DNA from: Viscum album
Taxonomy: Eukaryota > Streptophyta > Magnoliopsida > Santalales > Viscaceae
Assembly (NCBI GenBank): GCA_963277665.1
Contig: OY728153.1
Span: 270,294,250 to 270,358,249, forward strand
Direction of reading: 5' to 3'
DNA: 64,000 bases
Shown: in pieces, positions 49,101 through 60,835 of the stretch
Layout: the number at the start of each line of letters is the position of its first letter
How positions within the stretch are numbered: position 1 is the stretch's first letter
Program-made: the position numbers and the translations under genes
Notes under the pieces: generated by a model
What the model was told of the DNA's origin: nothing
Seen by the model: only the letters and a program-made list of their open reading frames with translations
The model's database searches: none

Positions 49101-51330
49101 GGTCTATCCTTTTTTTAGTGGTGGTTTTATGGTTCATAGTTAAGATCTATCTTAGATGCTTAGAAATGATTTACATGGCATCTGGGGGACCATGGTTTAA
49201 TAACCATAGTACCAGTATTTGAAAACATTGATATAATAATGCCTATTTTGTTTGACTTACACATTAATGAAAAACATATTATTCTATCAATATCTATTAT
49301 AAAACTACCAGCCCATGAATACTAATACTTTTAAGAACAATATATTGTTCATCTAAGATAATAGGGTGAGGAAGATTAACAATCTTATTATTATTAATTT
49401 CAACAATTATTTTCTATGAGATGTCAAATAGATTATTGTAATGATAAACTGTAAAAAGAAATATTTGGGTAGTATTGGGAACAATGAAAATAGATGTTAC
49501 TTTTGTAGGTATGGGTATATTCCCACCACTAATGAATTTGAGAATTGATTTAATCAGTTACTTTTTTACTATTTACCATTCTTCTAAATTAAAAGATCAT
49601 ATAAAACCATGTGGGCCCTTTCCACATTAGAGTTGTAGAATCTTTACTTATTCCAATATTACCACATCATCAGAAATATTAAACATACCTTAATTATGAT
49701 ATTCTGTAGCTTTCATCCCACTCTTCAAAGGTTCACGGATGATAAAACTTTTTCCCTATACACCGGGTGTTTAAAGAGAATTCTTGAAGTTTGGGCTATC
49801 ACCTTCACCCCTCTAGAGGTGATGAACTTGAAGGGAATAATTGAAGGCTTTCAAGAGATGCGAATTTTATGTACTTGTCCTATTAAATTATGGGAAAAAG
49901 GTGATTTTTGTGTTTTAATTTTAGTTGTTATGAGCTTCCACTTGTTTGGTTTCTTATTTCATTGAAAAACATGCACTGGATTTACAAAAATACAATGATG
50001 GTGAATTCACTGTGGAATTTCATCATCAAACCAGAGAACGAATGATTTATAAAATAGTGGAAGAAATTAAATGAAATCCTAAGTTTAAATATAGAGATAT
50101 TCCATGGAAATGATTATGATTGTCCTATTTTTTGATGACTTCATGTGTATTTTCTGATGGATTTGAAGCAGGGATGAATTTGTTTTAATGGGGAAATGAT
50201 TCTTAGATCACAGTACTGTTGAGATTCTAATGTTTCAGCTGTTTGATGTGATTTATCTTCATTTGGACATTGTTTTTAGATAGAACCCACTAGTGTATAA
50301 AGTCTGATTGTTTTTTGATATTTATGATGAACTTAAGATCATGTAACTTCAACTGATGCTGCTGAGTGCTTCATTAGTTTTAAAAGTGAATTTTTTTCAA
50401 TATTTTTTCTTAGATTTTTGGCATTTGTGAGCAGTGGTGGGATCCAAATATTGTTTTTGATTCTGATTTTTGGTTGTTGGATTGAGCTTCCAAACCCCAT
50501 TTTTGGTCTTTCTGGGGTCTTATTTTTGTTTTATTCATGTTTGATTTGTCTACTTCATATACTAGTGCTATTAATTGGAATGGAATTGCACTACCATTAA
50601 TGAAATGTTACCTAATTTTGTGTATGATGATGCTGTTTGAAGGAGGTTTGATAGTACAATATTTCAGCGACTGTTGAGATATGATATTTCTATTTCTTCT
50701 TGATTCGGTTTGATGACAGGCTGAAAACATGTATTATATATTGCTCTACATTGGACAACTGAGTCATGATGTCCCTTGATCACGAGCTTTCATGATATGA
50801 TGGAAAATTTATTGGAAGTTCCATCATATTTATGCAGACCTTCATATTCTGGATCTATAAATATAGAAGGATTATTTCTTTGGGGATGTACTAATTCATT
50901 TATCATTCACTTATTGATGTATGATTCTACCATGATCAACATTTTAAGAGTTCTGGACTACGCTGCATATTTCTTCTTGATGGAAACCAGTTCTTCTGGT
51001 ATTTCCTCTACTGATATGTTGATCCGGTTTTGCAGTGAAAGGTTAGATTATGGATAGACTATCAAAGCATGGATCCATATATACTATAGTCTGGATTTCT
51101 TTGGAGATTATCTGGTTCATTTTCTTTCACCACTTTGAGTCTTTTTATAAAAATTTTCAATTTCATGTGGTTGTAACCTCTTTACACCTTGTGTATTCAC
51201 TGTAACTTTTGTTTTATTTAATAATGTTTTGGAGGTATGAGTTGGGTTCATTTATCTTATTTTTTTGGTTTCAATTCATGTATATAATTTTCACTGATTT
51301 GTATGTACGATTTTTGGTTCTTTGTGATGT
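46148..51330. other. CACTA interior, no gene recognised
   Basis: Frames of 60-93 codons are scattered on both strands (for example 47545-47811 plus, 47120-47359 minus, 49696-49965 plus, 50776-51057 plus). Some patches near 47040-47800 are less AT-rich and protein-like, which could be remnants of captured exons, but I recognise no family and cannot join them into a gene. Confidence 0.4.
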
Positions 51331-51339
51331 AGATATTGG

Positions 51340-51600
51340 AGCTGAAAGGTGTGGCGTAACAGCGACTTGAGGCTTCATGCTGGTGTTGAAGTTGGCTTGA
51401 TTTGTTTCATTCTATTGTTGGAGCTGGCTCGCTAGTCCTGAGGCATGGATGGGTCACTGGTGCTGGTGTGCTCAAGGCAGTCGTATATGTGGTGTTGGAT
51501 CACTAGTCCTACGAAATGGATGGGTCGCTGATGTTGGAGCTAGGTCGGCGGGAAATGGATAGTTAGCTGGTACATGGGGCTGTGATGTATCCTGGGTGAT
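51340..51600 (+). repeat. G-rich imperfect repeats near the CACTA right end
   Basis: Two or three diverged copies of a roughly 95-bp segment share GCTAGTCCTGAGGCATGG or CACTAGTCCTACGAAATGG, followed by ATGGGTCGCTGATG-type sequence. The strand is G-rich here, opposite to the C-rich tract near the left end. Confidence 0.5.
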
Positions 51601-52037
51601 CCTGGGGGGTGGCATGGGGGTTATTCATTTTTTAATCATCATTTTGTATTATATTCCTTATTAATATAATTATGTTTTTTTATGTTTTAACATTATGTCA
51701 ATCGTCTTTGGTTTAATTATTAAAACAGATAAATTATATATGATAATTTAATAAGTTTAAAAATTTATAATTTTTATTTTAAATGTAATTTATAAATTGA
51801 TATTTTGTGTTGGCAATATTTTTACCAACAGAAAAAAATTTCATAAGAATCTATTGTTTACCACTTTAACCAATATATACATTATTTGTTGTTAGTATTA
51901 TAATTATAACAGAACTATTTTATCTGTCCCAAAAACATTTAGCAACAGAGTTTTTTCCGACAGTTTAGTGACAGGAACATATGTGTTGGTAAAACGTTTT
52001 ACCAATAGAAAATGAACTTTTACCAACGGATATGTCC

Positions 52038-52067
52038 CTGTTGGAAAAAGGTAAATATTTTGTAGTG
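52038..52067 (-). repeat. CACTA right terminal inverted repeat
   Basis: On the plus strand CTGTTGGAAAAA opens and TTTTGTAGTG closes this 30-bp repeat, the inverse of the left end. Confidence 0.85.
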
Positions 52068-52070
52068 TGT
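52068..52070. repeat. TGT target duplication of the CACTA element (right)
   Basis: Matches 45064-45066; the LTR sequence resumes directly after it. Confidence 0.85.
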
Positions 52071-52239
52071 ACAGAACCAAGAGAGCACACTCCACGATCG
52101 CTGTCATCCCATATGACACTCGTCCGAGAGATACACTCCATCGGGTTTACCACAAACATCTTAGGAGCTCACCCGAGAAAACGCGCTCGCCGGATATCAT
52201 CACTAAGGAAAACCCCTCTAAAACAACATAACCACCAAA

Positions 52240-52790
52240 CTCCTCGGATAGGGGATCACTCCTAGGGTCCTCTAGGGGTTACTAGAACCCACTCCGGAAT
52301 ACGAAGCTCAGAGATAGGGGATCACTCCCAGGGTCTACTGGGGGATACCACGACCCGATCTGGCATACATAGTTCTCACAGATAGGCGATCACACCTAGG
52401 ATCCGCTGGGGGATACCACAACCCGATCTGGCGCTCGATAGAAGCACATCACTCAGATAGAGGATCATCGCCCATATACAGGTGGTCACAACGATACCGA
52501 AACCCTAACTGATATAACTCGCGATGTAGGGGATTGAATTGACGATGCCGCAACCCTACAGAAACCACGCGCTGAGTAGGGGATCACATAACCAACGATA
52601 CCACAAACCTACTATAAACCTTATGCTGAGCAGGGGATCGTATACCCGATGATTCCACAACCCTACTGAGCACAGCCCACGGCGTAGGGGATCATATTCC
52701 TGATGATTCCACAAACCCTACGGAGTTAACCTGCTAGATAGGGGATCACCACCAGTGGATAAGCGATCATAGCGATACCAAGAACCAGAT
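52240..52790 (-). repeat. 50-70-bp tandem repeats in the 3' LTR
   Basis: Around nine degenerate units, each with TAGGGGATCAC followed by a GATACCACAACCC- or GATTCCACAACCC-type segment, spaced about 50-75 bp. The other LTR has the same array at 57500-58010. Confidence 0.8.
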
Positions 52791-53689
52791 CTAGAGAAAC
52801 GATGCTAGAGGATCCCGCTCTGGGCCCACCGGAGGGATAACACAACTCTAACAGAAAAAAATTCCCTTCGAGAGGATCCCAAGCCTATAATAGGGTTGTA
52901 ATTCCGCGCGAACCCTCATAGGAACTTACCAAGGGAGTACCCTCAACCAATGCTGGTCCAGACGTCGCTAACCCGAGTGACCCGCAACAACTCCACACTG
53001 CGTAGCACAAAGGCTGATACTGAGGCCACCATCGCGTTCCATGTGAAAAAACACACTGGATAGGCAGCTTACTCGCTTGAAATAGACTACCAGTGAAAAA
53101 TCACTATTCACCATAGCTAGCCCATGTGGGGCCCACACAACGATCCCGAAACTCACCAAGCGGACCATACCATGACGATCACCTCAGAAAAACACAAAGA
53201 ATCAACTACTCGTTCGTCCGAAACAGACACCTAGTGAAAAAGGTACTATTCACTGAATTTAGATCAGGCAAGGCCCACCTCGATCCCAAAACATAGCGAA
53301 CGGATCACACCATTGCGATCCTCTCAGAAAAACACACAGGATCGACTATTCATCTGCCAAAATCGGACTCGTGGGGCCCGCACCCTGTTCTCAGTCCCAT
53401 CACCCAAAAACCATCTCAAAAAGTCCTGCATACCTTCAGGGTCTCAATGCCACTGATGGCACGTCATTCAGACGCTCCGGGTAGAAGTTACAACGGCCCG
53501 AAGTCGTAAAATAATAAAATATTATTATTTTCTACGACGTTTCTAACTCTTGGGCCACGATCCCAAAACTTTAAACCCTAGAACCCACACTGGAGGGTTT
53601 GCCTCATCCCCAGGGTCGCGTCGCCGCAGACGGCACCCGAATCTGACTCCTGGATTTCTTGAAACGGGGGTTTAAAGACCCCCGTATGA

Positions 53690-53960
53690 CAAAAAGGGGT
53701 CGGACCGGCCGCCGCCGCCGGCCCTCCACCGCCGGCCCACCCTGGCCGGCAGCCCCCCACCGTGCAGAACACAGTACCGCTGTGCTCTTCCGGTGTGCCG
53801 CCGCACTGGGCGGCCGACCGCCGCAGTCCGTCGTGGCTCCGCCGCGGGCCGCAGCGGCGGTGCTGCGCCGACAGACCTTCCACGGACCGCCGTGGGCACC
53901 ACGGGGGTCCGTTTTGCGATTCGAAAGCACCGGTGTGACCCCCGGGACACGATCTTCCCT
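53690..53960. other. GC-rich block within the 3' LTR
   Basis: Dense CCGCCG and GGCCGG runs, open on both strands in several frames. The other LTR's matching block (58810-58970) is shorter, and its frames are not conserved. It is composition, not a gene. Confidence 0.7.
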
Positions 53961-54200
53961 GAAACGACCTCGAAACAAAGCAATTCACAAAAAAAACGGG
54001 ATTAGGGGATTAAAATGTAAACTGCCTACCTCGCGGGCGAAACGCCGAAGCTTCGGGTGCAGAACGACGCTGACGATGCCCTAAAGCACGATCCGCTGAC
54101 GATCGGTGCAGAAAACAGAAGATTAGGGCTTGAATCAGTGATGAAGCAGGGGAGGGAGGGGTGTGGTTCGCCGTGCATGTGAGGGAGGAGGGAGGTGAGG

Positions 54201-54243
54201 GATGAGATATTTCTTTATTTTTTAAATAAAAATATCTCCCATC
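54201..54243. repeat. LTR hairpin (inverted repeat)
   Basis: GATGAGATATTT and its near-inverse AATATCTCCCATC flank an AT-rich centre, giving arms of about 20 bases. The other LTR keeps the hairpin at 59249-59290. Confidence 0.6.
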
Positions 54244-54708
54244 TCCGGCTCCCAACTCGCCTCCGCCCGATGCCCGATGCAGATAAAAGTATGGTCATCC
54301 CTAGGGTAAAATTGTCATTCTAAACATAATGGCAGACTCATATTTGAAATCCGAGACTCCATTCATATGTTATTCGTGCTGACGCTCATAAATGGACTTT
54401 TCCATTTATTTACGAAAACGCCCCTAGTGGCGTTTCTCACCGCAGGCCCATGCCCACAAAGTTTACACCTCACCTAGGGTAAACGGCACATTACGGACAC
54501 AACCGTGCCCTCAGAATCTAGTTCTGAGATACAGTTTAGGAGATATAACACTCCCTCCATGTGCATTGTATAAAAATACTTAATATTTTTATAAAATTAA
54601 TTTCGGGTACACCGAGCCTCGGAATCGCACGCCGTCTTCATGCCTAGATCTGGAATTATTCATAGAAATATTCCAAATTCTGAATGGGCCAAAACCTGAG
54701 TCGTTAAA

Positions 54709-54720
54709 TCCTCCCCCCTT
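54709..54720 (-). other. polypurine tract
   Basis: On the minus strand AAGGGGGGAGGA lies directly before the 3' LTR start at 54708. Confidence 0.88.
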
Positions 54721-55027
54721 ATAACTTTTCTTCCCTGAAAATCCATAAGTACAAGGGAAGTGACCGGACTCTCAACTGGGTCTCCCACTCCAGCGTGTTC
54801 GCCAACAAACACCCATGCCCGAACACATGAGTCAGAGGGACTCAACCACCACACCTCAACACTATCCGCTTTGGGCAACACTAACTCGCCCAAACGGTTT
54901 TAATCACGTCACAAAAGCAAGTCTCGGTGGGGGAAGGATCCCTTTTCCTCATGCATTTGAAGCATGCCGAACAAAACTCACACACCCTGCACAAAACTTG
55001 AGCAAGAAACCGAAAGGAAGGGTACCG
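54721..55027 (-). other. interior between gag and polypurine tract
   Basis: About 310 bp with no pol motif. The minus strand shows a short frame, but no protease, RT or integrase residues. This gap, where about 3.5 kb of pol would normally lie, makes the element Gag-only. Confidence 0.6.
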
Positions 55028-56274
55028 CTAAAAAGTTTCTATCAAACTATTGTAGAAAGTAGAAAGGACACAAGGCATACCTCTATCCATCTGCAGAACC
55101 TCTGGGTCAATAGCCTCTAGGGCATGCAGCTTTCCTCGCCCTCGGCCACCAGCTCCCTGAGCTTGGTGTGGACCACCAGGGGGTGGGGGTGGTGGAAACT
55201 GATACCGACTACCACCGCCTCCTGCTACACCATCACTGTTTCCACGTGCACCGCCCTGTGGAACTCCTTGATTGAGACGCTGCCTCTGGCAAGGTGGTCC
55301 ATTGACCGACTTCCTCTCAGCAGCACGACGGGTAGGACAATCTCTAGCAAGATGTCCCCGATCGTCGCAAGCATAACACCACCTCTCCTGCGGCTGCCCA
55401 AAACTGGTCTGCGAGCCATGTGAGCCCTGGGCCTTAGATCCTCCATCCTGGGGTCACCTTTTGAAATGTCAGCCACGTCTGGGCCCCCTGAATCTGTCGT
55501 CGGATACTAGATGCTGATCCGACTAACGAGGCCTCAGCTCTGACGTGCCCAGCACTAACAAGCGGGATCTACTCAGCCAGAATGCTCTCCAACACTGGTG
55601 CTTGCTCCAGCACTCCAGCATAGGTGGGCAGGCACAAGGAAACCACACCTTCTTGGATGTCCCTACGTAAGCCCTGCTCGAAGGTCCTAACCCTAAATAA
55701 TGGGTCTCAAACCATATCTAGGGAGTAGCACGACAGGTCTATAAACCTCACTGAGTACTATGACACGGTCATGCCCTCTTGTCGAAACTACAGAAGCTCC
55801 TGGATCCACACTGACCTCAACGTCACCGGATAGAACTCTTACCTGAAGAGCCGCTCAAACTCTTCCCACATGAGCATCTCCTCATCATGGGACTGCGTCA
55901 CCAGGCTCCACCATCACCTGACCGAACAATGCAGAAGGCTATCTTCTTGGACCACCATCTGATCTGGAGGTGTCCTCACTAGAAGGAAAACTCAGGTGAC
56001 TGCCTCAAGCCAGTCATCATCTGCCTGGGGGGTCTGGATCACCCTGAAACCTCAGAGGTCGCTGCCTCTAGAACTCGGGTAGCGCACTCATCTTGCGCAG
56101 AACCTCATCCTGCACTACCGACACAACCAGCTGCCCGAAAGGTGGTGGCTCAACTAGCGGACCACCTGAAGGTCCACCCTCAGAACCTGCGCTCTGGTCC
56201 ACATCCTCTACACAGGGCAGATCATAACCACAATCCTACTGCGGAACCCTCACTGGCTGTCGTCGTGGAGGCAT
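55028..56274 (-). pseudogene. gag (capsid/nucleocapsid), partly decayed
   Basis: The minus-strand ATG at 56274 opens MPPRRQPVRV. Capsid motifs follow in order with some stops and shifts: DDWLEAV, EEFERLF, YSVRFIDLSCYS, RTFEQGLRRDI and LPTYAGVLEQAP. The last roughly 140 codons are open (to TAG at 55028) and hold an intact zinc knuckle CYACDDRGHLARDC (55337-55378, CX2CX4HX4C), then a Gly/Pro-rich tail. The sequence RFxDLSxYSxDMV-stop-D with RTFEQ is shared with the Tekay-type gag, including a TGA at the same place. Gag would package element RNA; enzymes would have to come from another element. Confidence 0.85.
55337..55378 (-). other. Gag zinc knuckle, all four ligands intact
   Basis: CYACDDRGHLARDC fits CX2CX4HX4C exactly. 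The related element's knuckle has lost its first cysteine, so this is the better-preserved copy. Confidence 0.9.
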
Positions 56275-56443
56275 CCTGAAATAAATTCAAGATGCACCAC
56301 AGTCAATGAGTATATCCGGAGAGCTGACTCAAGAAGGAAAAGGAAAAACCCAATAACCCAGTCCTATATGATGCATGTACCATTATGTCCCTGCGACTAG
56401 TGTACGAATGTCCCAAGTCGAAAGGTAGGTTATCAGAGTCTTG

Positions 56444-56458
56444 GTGTATGGATACGTC
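56444..56458 (-). promoter_or_regulatory. conserved leader motif GACGTATCCATACAC
   Basis: The minus strand carries the same 15 bases as 14035-14049, in the same part of the leader between primer-binding site and gag start. Confidence 0.45.
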
Positions 56459-56585
56459 GGCCACCGCACCAAAACTGGAGTCTCTGGCCTGAAATCCAAA
56501 CTCGAAACATCCTAACACCACTGCTATGCAACCCAAAATAAACTCACAGCTAGCCCAGCTATGCTCTGAGATCGCATAGGTGGAA

Positions 56586-56600
56586 CCTCCTTTGATACCA
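56586..56600 (-). other. primer-binding site
   Basis: On the minus strand TGGTATCAAAGGAGG begins three bases after the LTR end at 56604. It matches initiator Met-tRNA priming with one mismatch in the first eleven bases. Confidence 0.85.
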
Positions 56601-57499
56601 TTCTTTCACGACCCGACCCAACGGGGCTCGATCCACGACTCCCCAAGCCTGGCTCCAATAGGCCAGGGGTTGGCCTCCAGCGCCGAGTAGGCTATCACAC
56701 ACATGAGAGGGATTAGCCCAATGTACCTGTACACACGCACCGACATACACCACCACAAAATAGTGCAGAAATATATAAAATTGAAAAGTCAAATGCATGC
56801 ATACAACTATCCCAACCAGAGTTCAACAACAGTACAAAAAAATGGCAAAACAGGGCCCACCAAAAGAAAACTACAAAGCAGGTCCAACCTACTCTGAAGA
56901 AAGGGAATGCTACCACAAACACCCACTGGGAAGCTCCCACGGCACCGTACCGATAAACACCCCAGTCAGTCTTTCTCACTTAGCTACGCCTACTCCAGGT
57001 CCTCCTGGGACTCCGTCGAAAGGCCTGTGGTCTGGACAAGACATAAACATGTGCGGGAAAAGCCCGCGTAAGGGTGAGTATAAACATACTCGGTAGGTAC
57101 CCCAAAAACCCAAAACAAAAGAGAGCAACAGAATAGAAACAATACGCTCATCCCATCCATAAGGAACCCAAACGAGAGAGAAAATCCATCTTGCGACCAT
57201 CCTCGGCTAAACACAACTAGTCATCTCAGCTCAAGTGTATGCCCATACATACACCATGAACAATCCAGATATACTGAACTCATGCAACAAGCCACATGAG
57301 GTACCGAACTCATCACCAACAACTGTCCACAACTAGGAGAGCACACTCCATGATCACTGTCATACCAGATGACACTCGTCCGAGAGATATAGTCCATCAG
57401 GTTTCTCACAAACATCTCAGGCGCTCACACGAGAGATTGCGCTCGTCGGATATCATCACTATGGAAAACCCTGCTAAAACAACATAACCACCAAACTCC

Positions 57500-58010
57500 T
57501 CAGATAGGGGATCACTCCTAGGGTCCTCCAGGGGATACCATAACCCACTCCGGAATACGAAGCTCAGAGATAGGGGATCATTCCCAGGGTCTACTGGGGG
57601 ATACCACGATCTGATCTAGTATACGTAGATCTCACAGATAGGGGATCACACCCTGGATCCGCTGGGGGATACCACAACCTAATCTGGTTCTCGACAGAAG
57701 CAAATCACTCAGATAAAGGATCATCGCCCATATAAAGGTGGTCACGATGATACCGGAACCCTATCTGGTATAAATCATGATGTAGGGGACCAAACTGACG
57801 ATGCCGCCACTCTACAGAAACCACACGCAGAGTTGGGGATCACATAACCAATGATACTGCTACCCTAATATAAACCTGATGCTGAGCAGGGGATCGTATA
57901 CCCGACGATTCCACAACCGTACTGAGCACGGCCCACTGCGTAGGTGATCACATTCCTGATGATTCCACAAACCCTACGGGGTTAACCTTCTAGATAGGGG
58001 ATCGCCGCCC
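57500..58010 (-). repeat. 50-70-bp tandem repeats in the 5' LTR
   Basis: Units with TAGGGGATCAC begin near 57504, 57572, 57637, 57714, 57781, 57833, 57888, 57942 and 57994. They match the array of the 3' LTR unit for unit. Confidence 0.8.
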
Positions 58011-59248
58011 GTGGATATGCGGTCATAGAGATACCAAGAACCCGATCTAGAGAAACGATGCTAGAGGATCCCGCTCTAGGCCCACCGGAGGGATTCCACA
58101 ACTCTAACAGAAAAAACATCCCATCGAGAGGATCACAAGAATATACTAAGGTTCTGATTCCGCACGAAAAAGCACTATTCATAATAGCTAGCCCATGCAG
58201 GGGCCCACACAACGATCTTGAAACTCACCAAGTGGATCATACCACAGAGATCCCCTCAGAAAAACACATGGAATCAACTACTCATTCGTCCGAAACGGAC
58301 ACCTGGTGAAAAAGGTACTATTAACCGAAGTCAGCTCAGGTGGGGCCCACCTCGATCCTGAATCTCATCAAAAAAATCCCACCATTGCGATCCTCTCGTA
58401 GAAACACACAGGATCGACTATTCATCCACCAAAATCGGACACCTGGTGCGAAAGTTGCGTTTCTCCGCAACACCAAAACCTGGCCTCATGGGGCCCACAC
58501 CCCGTTCTCAGTCCCAACACCCAGAAACCATCTCAAAAAGTCCGTCTTACCATCAGGGTCTCAAATCCACTGACAACACATAATTCAGACGCTCCGGGTA
58601 GAAGTTGCAACAACCCGAATTCGTGAAATAATAAAATATTATTATTCTCTACGATGTTTCTAACTCACGGGCCACGATCCCGATCCTTTAAGCCCTCGAA
58701 CCCACACTGGAGGGATCTCCTAATCCCCAGGGTTGCGTCTCCATAGACGACACGTGAATCTGACTCCCGGATTGCAAAAAACGGGGGTTTAAGGACAACC
58801 ATATGACAAAAAGGGGCCGGCCCGCCCTGGCCGGTGGCCCTCCGCCACGCGGCGCACAGCGCCACGACACTCTGCCGGCTCACCGACGCGTTGGGCGGCC
58901 GGATGCTGTGCTCCACCAGCGGTCCTTTCGCGGACCGCCGGGGGCACCCCGACGGTCCGTTTTGCGATTCGAAAGCACCGGTGCGACCCCTGGGACGCGA
59001 TCTTCCCTACAACAACCTTGAAACGAAGCAATTCATAGCAAAACTGGGATCAGGGGATTAAAACAAAAATTTCCTACCTCGCAGGCGAAATGCCGAAGTT
59101 TCTGGTGCAGAACGATGACAGCGACGCCCTGAAGCTCGATCCGCTGACAATCGGTGCAGAAAACAGATGATCGGGGCTCAAATTGGTGAAGAACCAGAGG
59201 AGGGAGGGGTGTGTTTCACTGTGCATGTGAGGGAGGAGGGAGGTGAGG

Positions 59249-59290
59249 GATGAGATATTTCTTTTTTTTTAAATAAAAATATCTCTCATC
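59249..59290. repeat. LTR hairpin (inverted repeat)
   Basis: GATGAGATATTT and ATATCTCTCATC flank an AT-rich centre; counterpart of 54201-54243. Confidence 0.6.
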
Positions 59291-59754
59291 TCCGGCTCCC
59301 GACTCGCCTCCACCTGATGCCCGATGCAGCCAAAAGTAAGGTCACCCCTATGGTAAACGTGATGTTCTGAACGCAACAGAAGACTCAGATTTGCGATTTG
59401 AGACTCTGTTCAGAAGTTATTCGTGCCAACGCTCGTAAATGGACTTTTCCACGTATTTACGAAAACTCCCCTGGTGGCGTTTCTCACCGCAGGCCCGCGC
59501 CCACAAATTTTACATCTCTCCTAGGGTAAATGGAACGTTCTGGATGCAACCGTGCCCTCAGAATACCATTCTAAACTACCATTTAGGAGATATCACACTC
59601 CCTCCATGTGCATAGTATAAAAATACTTAATATTTTGTAAAATTAATTCCGGGCACACCGGGCCTCGGAATCGCACATCGTCTTCGCTCATAGCTCTTTA
59701 ATTATTCATAGAAATATTCCAAAGTATGACGGGGCCAAAACCCTAGTCGCTACA

Positions 59755-59759
59755 TTAAA
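59755..59759. repeat. target-site duplication TTAAA (right)
   Basis: Matches 44341-44345. Confidence 0.85.
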
Positions 59760-60835
59760 TATACCCTAATAAAATTTATCTCCATTATGATATGACACCC
59801 ATTAATTTTATTTCCATTTATAAGAATAATATGGTTTAATGGGACTTTTTTAGTCAATATTTAATTCCCACATGTTTTTCTAATTTATTATACCATGAGG
59901 TCATAGTTTTCTAGATTTATTCGTACATATATCAAAGTTATTCTAGGATATTCTTCATAGCCTGAGTTCATGTTGAGTTCAGAGTCCATAAACTTTTTTT
60001 ATTCCTATATATATCTGAGTCTCATTCGTTTCACATAACATGAGCATGATTTAATATTATGTGATTACTTCAATAGATTTTATAATTTGTTGTACCACTT
60101 GTATTCTCTGAGTTAACCTAACATAGAACCTTTTATTTTCTATCCTTTCATACACTTGTGAAAATAAATCTTATATAGGTATTCATATTTTTTAGACAGG
60201 TCTTTACTTTGCTAAATTTAGATTCAACGACTTCAAAATTACTATTTTATGGGTTGGAAATGACTCTTATAAATTCATGTTCAAAACAGAACACTTAAAA
60301 ATTATATTTACAAAAATATTTCTAAACAGATTCAACAATGTGATTTCAAACATCAATAAAAAATATTATAATTTTTTTGGAAACAATTATATTTAAATTA
60401 AAAACATGGAACATTGAAAATATTAATGGAAAAATCTCAACTCATTAAAAATCCTTCAAAAAAATATTTTAATAATAATTTAACCAAAAACAATATAAAA
60501 TATTCATTTTAAAAATATAGGGAGGTTAAATAAAATAATAATAGATTAATTAATGAGTAAAAAATTCACATTTTCAAAAAAATATTCAAAGAATAATATT
60601 TTCAAATCCAAATGATCAAGATTCAACTATTTACCCTCAAAAGCACATTTTAACCTCAAAACACAATAACATCATAAATTCGGTGTAGAAAAATATGTAT
60701 CAAATTTATGACACATAAAATTCCCCCACATTTACTATATTTATTTCCATAAATAAATTAATTCAACATGTTCATTGAACATCAATTAATTTTAAAAATA
60801 AATGATCATAATTCCAATAATTAATTCACTTTTAA
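59760..60835. other. AT-rich sequence, no gene recognised
   Basis: This continues the DNA that lay next to 44340 before the Gag-only element inserted. No motif or frame of interest. Confidence 0.5.

Larger units (their letters stand above)
45067..52067. mobile_element. CACTA (En/Spm) DNA transposon, no transposase recognised
   Basis: This 7,001-bp element has about 30-bp terminal inverted repeats: left CACTACAAAAAAAGTGGC then TTTTTCCAACAG; right, inverted, CACTACAAAATATTTACC then TTTTTCCAACAG. Outer 10 and inner 12 bases are identical. Subterminal regions of about 250 bp carry many CCAACAG/TTACCAA-type motifs in both orientations, the kind of sites bound by the element's own proteins. No TNP2-type transposase motif can be read on either strand, so it looks non-autonomous or very decayed. 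TGT duplications are intact. Confidence 0.88.
44346..54708 (-). repeat. 3' LTR of the Gag-only element, interrupted at 45067-52067
   Basis: Low-coordinate part 44346-45066 and high-coordinate part 52071-54708 join to a 3.36-kb LTR that matches 56604-59754. On the minus strand it starts TTTAACGACTC (TG lost) and ends GGTCGTGACA. It contains a 50-70-bp tandem array (52240-52790), a GC-rich block (53690-53960) and a hairpin (54201-54243). Overlapping frames on both strands in the GC-rich block are compositional. Confidence 0.88.
44346..59754 (-). mobile_element. Gag-only Tekay-like LTR element (TR-GAG type), split by a CACTA transposon
   Basis: LTRs at 44346-54708 (interrupted) and 56604-59754, a polypurine tract, a primer-binding site and TTAAA duplications define one minus-strand element. 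Without the CACTA insertion (7,001 bp plus one TGT) it is about 8.4 kb. The interior is only about 1.9 kb and encodes Gag with a zinc knuckle; protease, RT, RNase H and integrase are absent rather than decayed, as no motif is found in the 310 bp after gag. Such elements are known as terminal-repeat retrotransposons with GAG domain. Gag and LTR tails resemble those of the Tekay-type element at 10.7-22 kb. LTRs differ at roughly one base in twelve in a hand-aligned 200-base stretch, so it is younger than that element. Confidence 0.88.
56604..59754 (-). repeat. 5' LTR of the Gag-only element
   Basis: This 3,151-bp LTR starts on the minus strand TGTAGCGACTAGG at 59754 and ends GGTCGTGAAA at 56604. 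It is uninterrupted and gives the pre-insertion sequence of the CACTA target. It contains the tandem array 57500-58010, a GC-rich block at 58810-58970 and the hairpin at 59249-59290. The CGATTCCGAGG motif (59663-59675, minus) near its start is shared with the Tekay-type LTRs. Confidence 0.9.
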
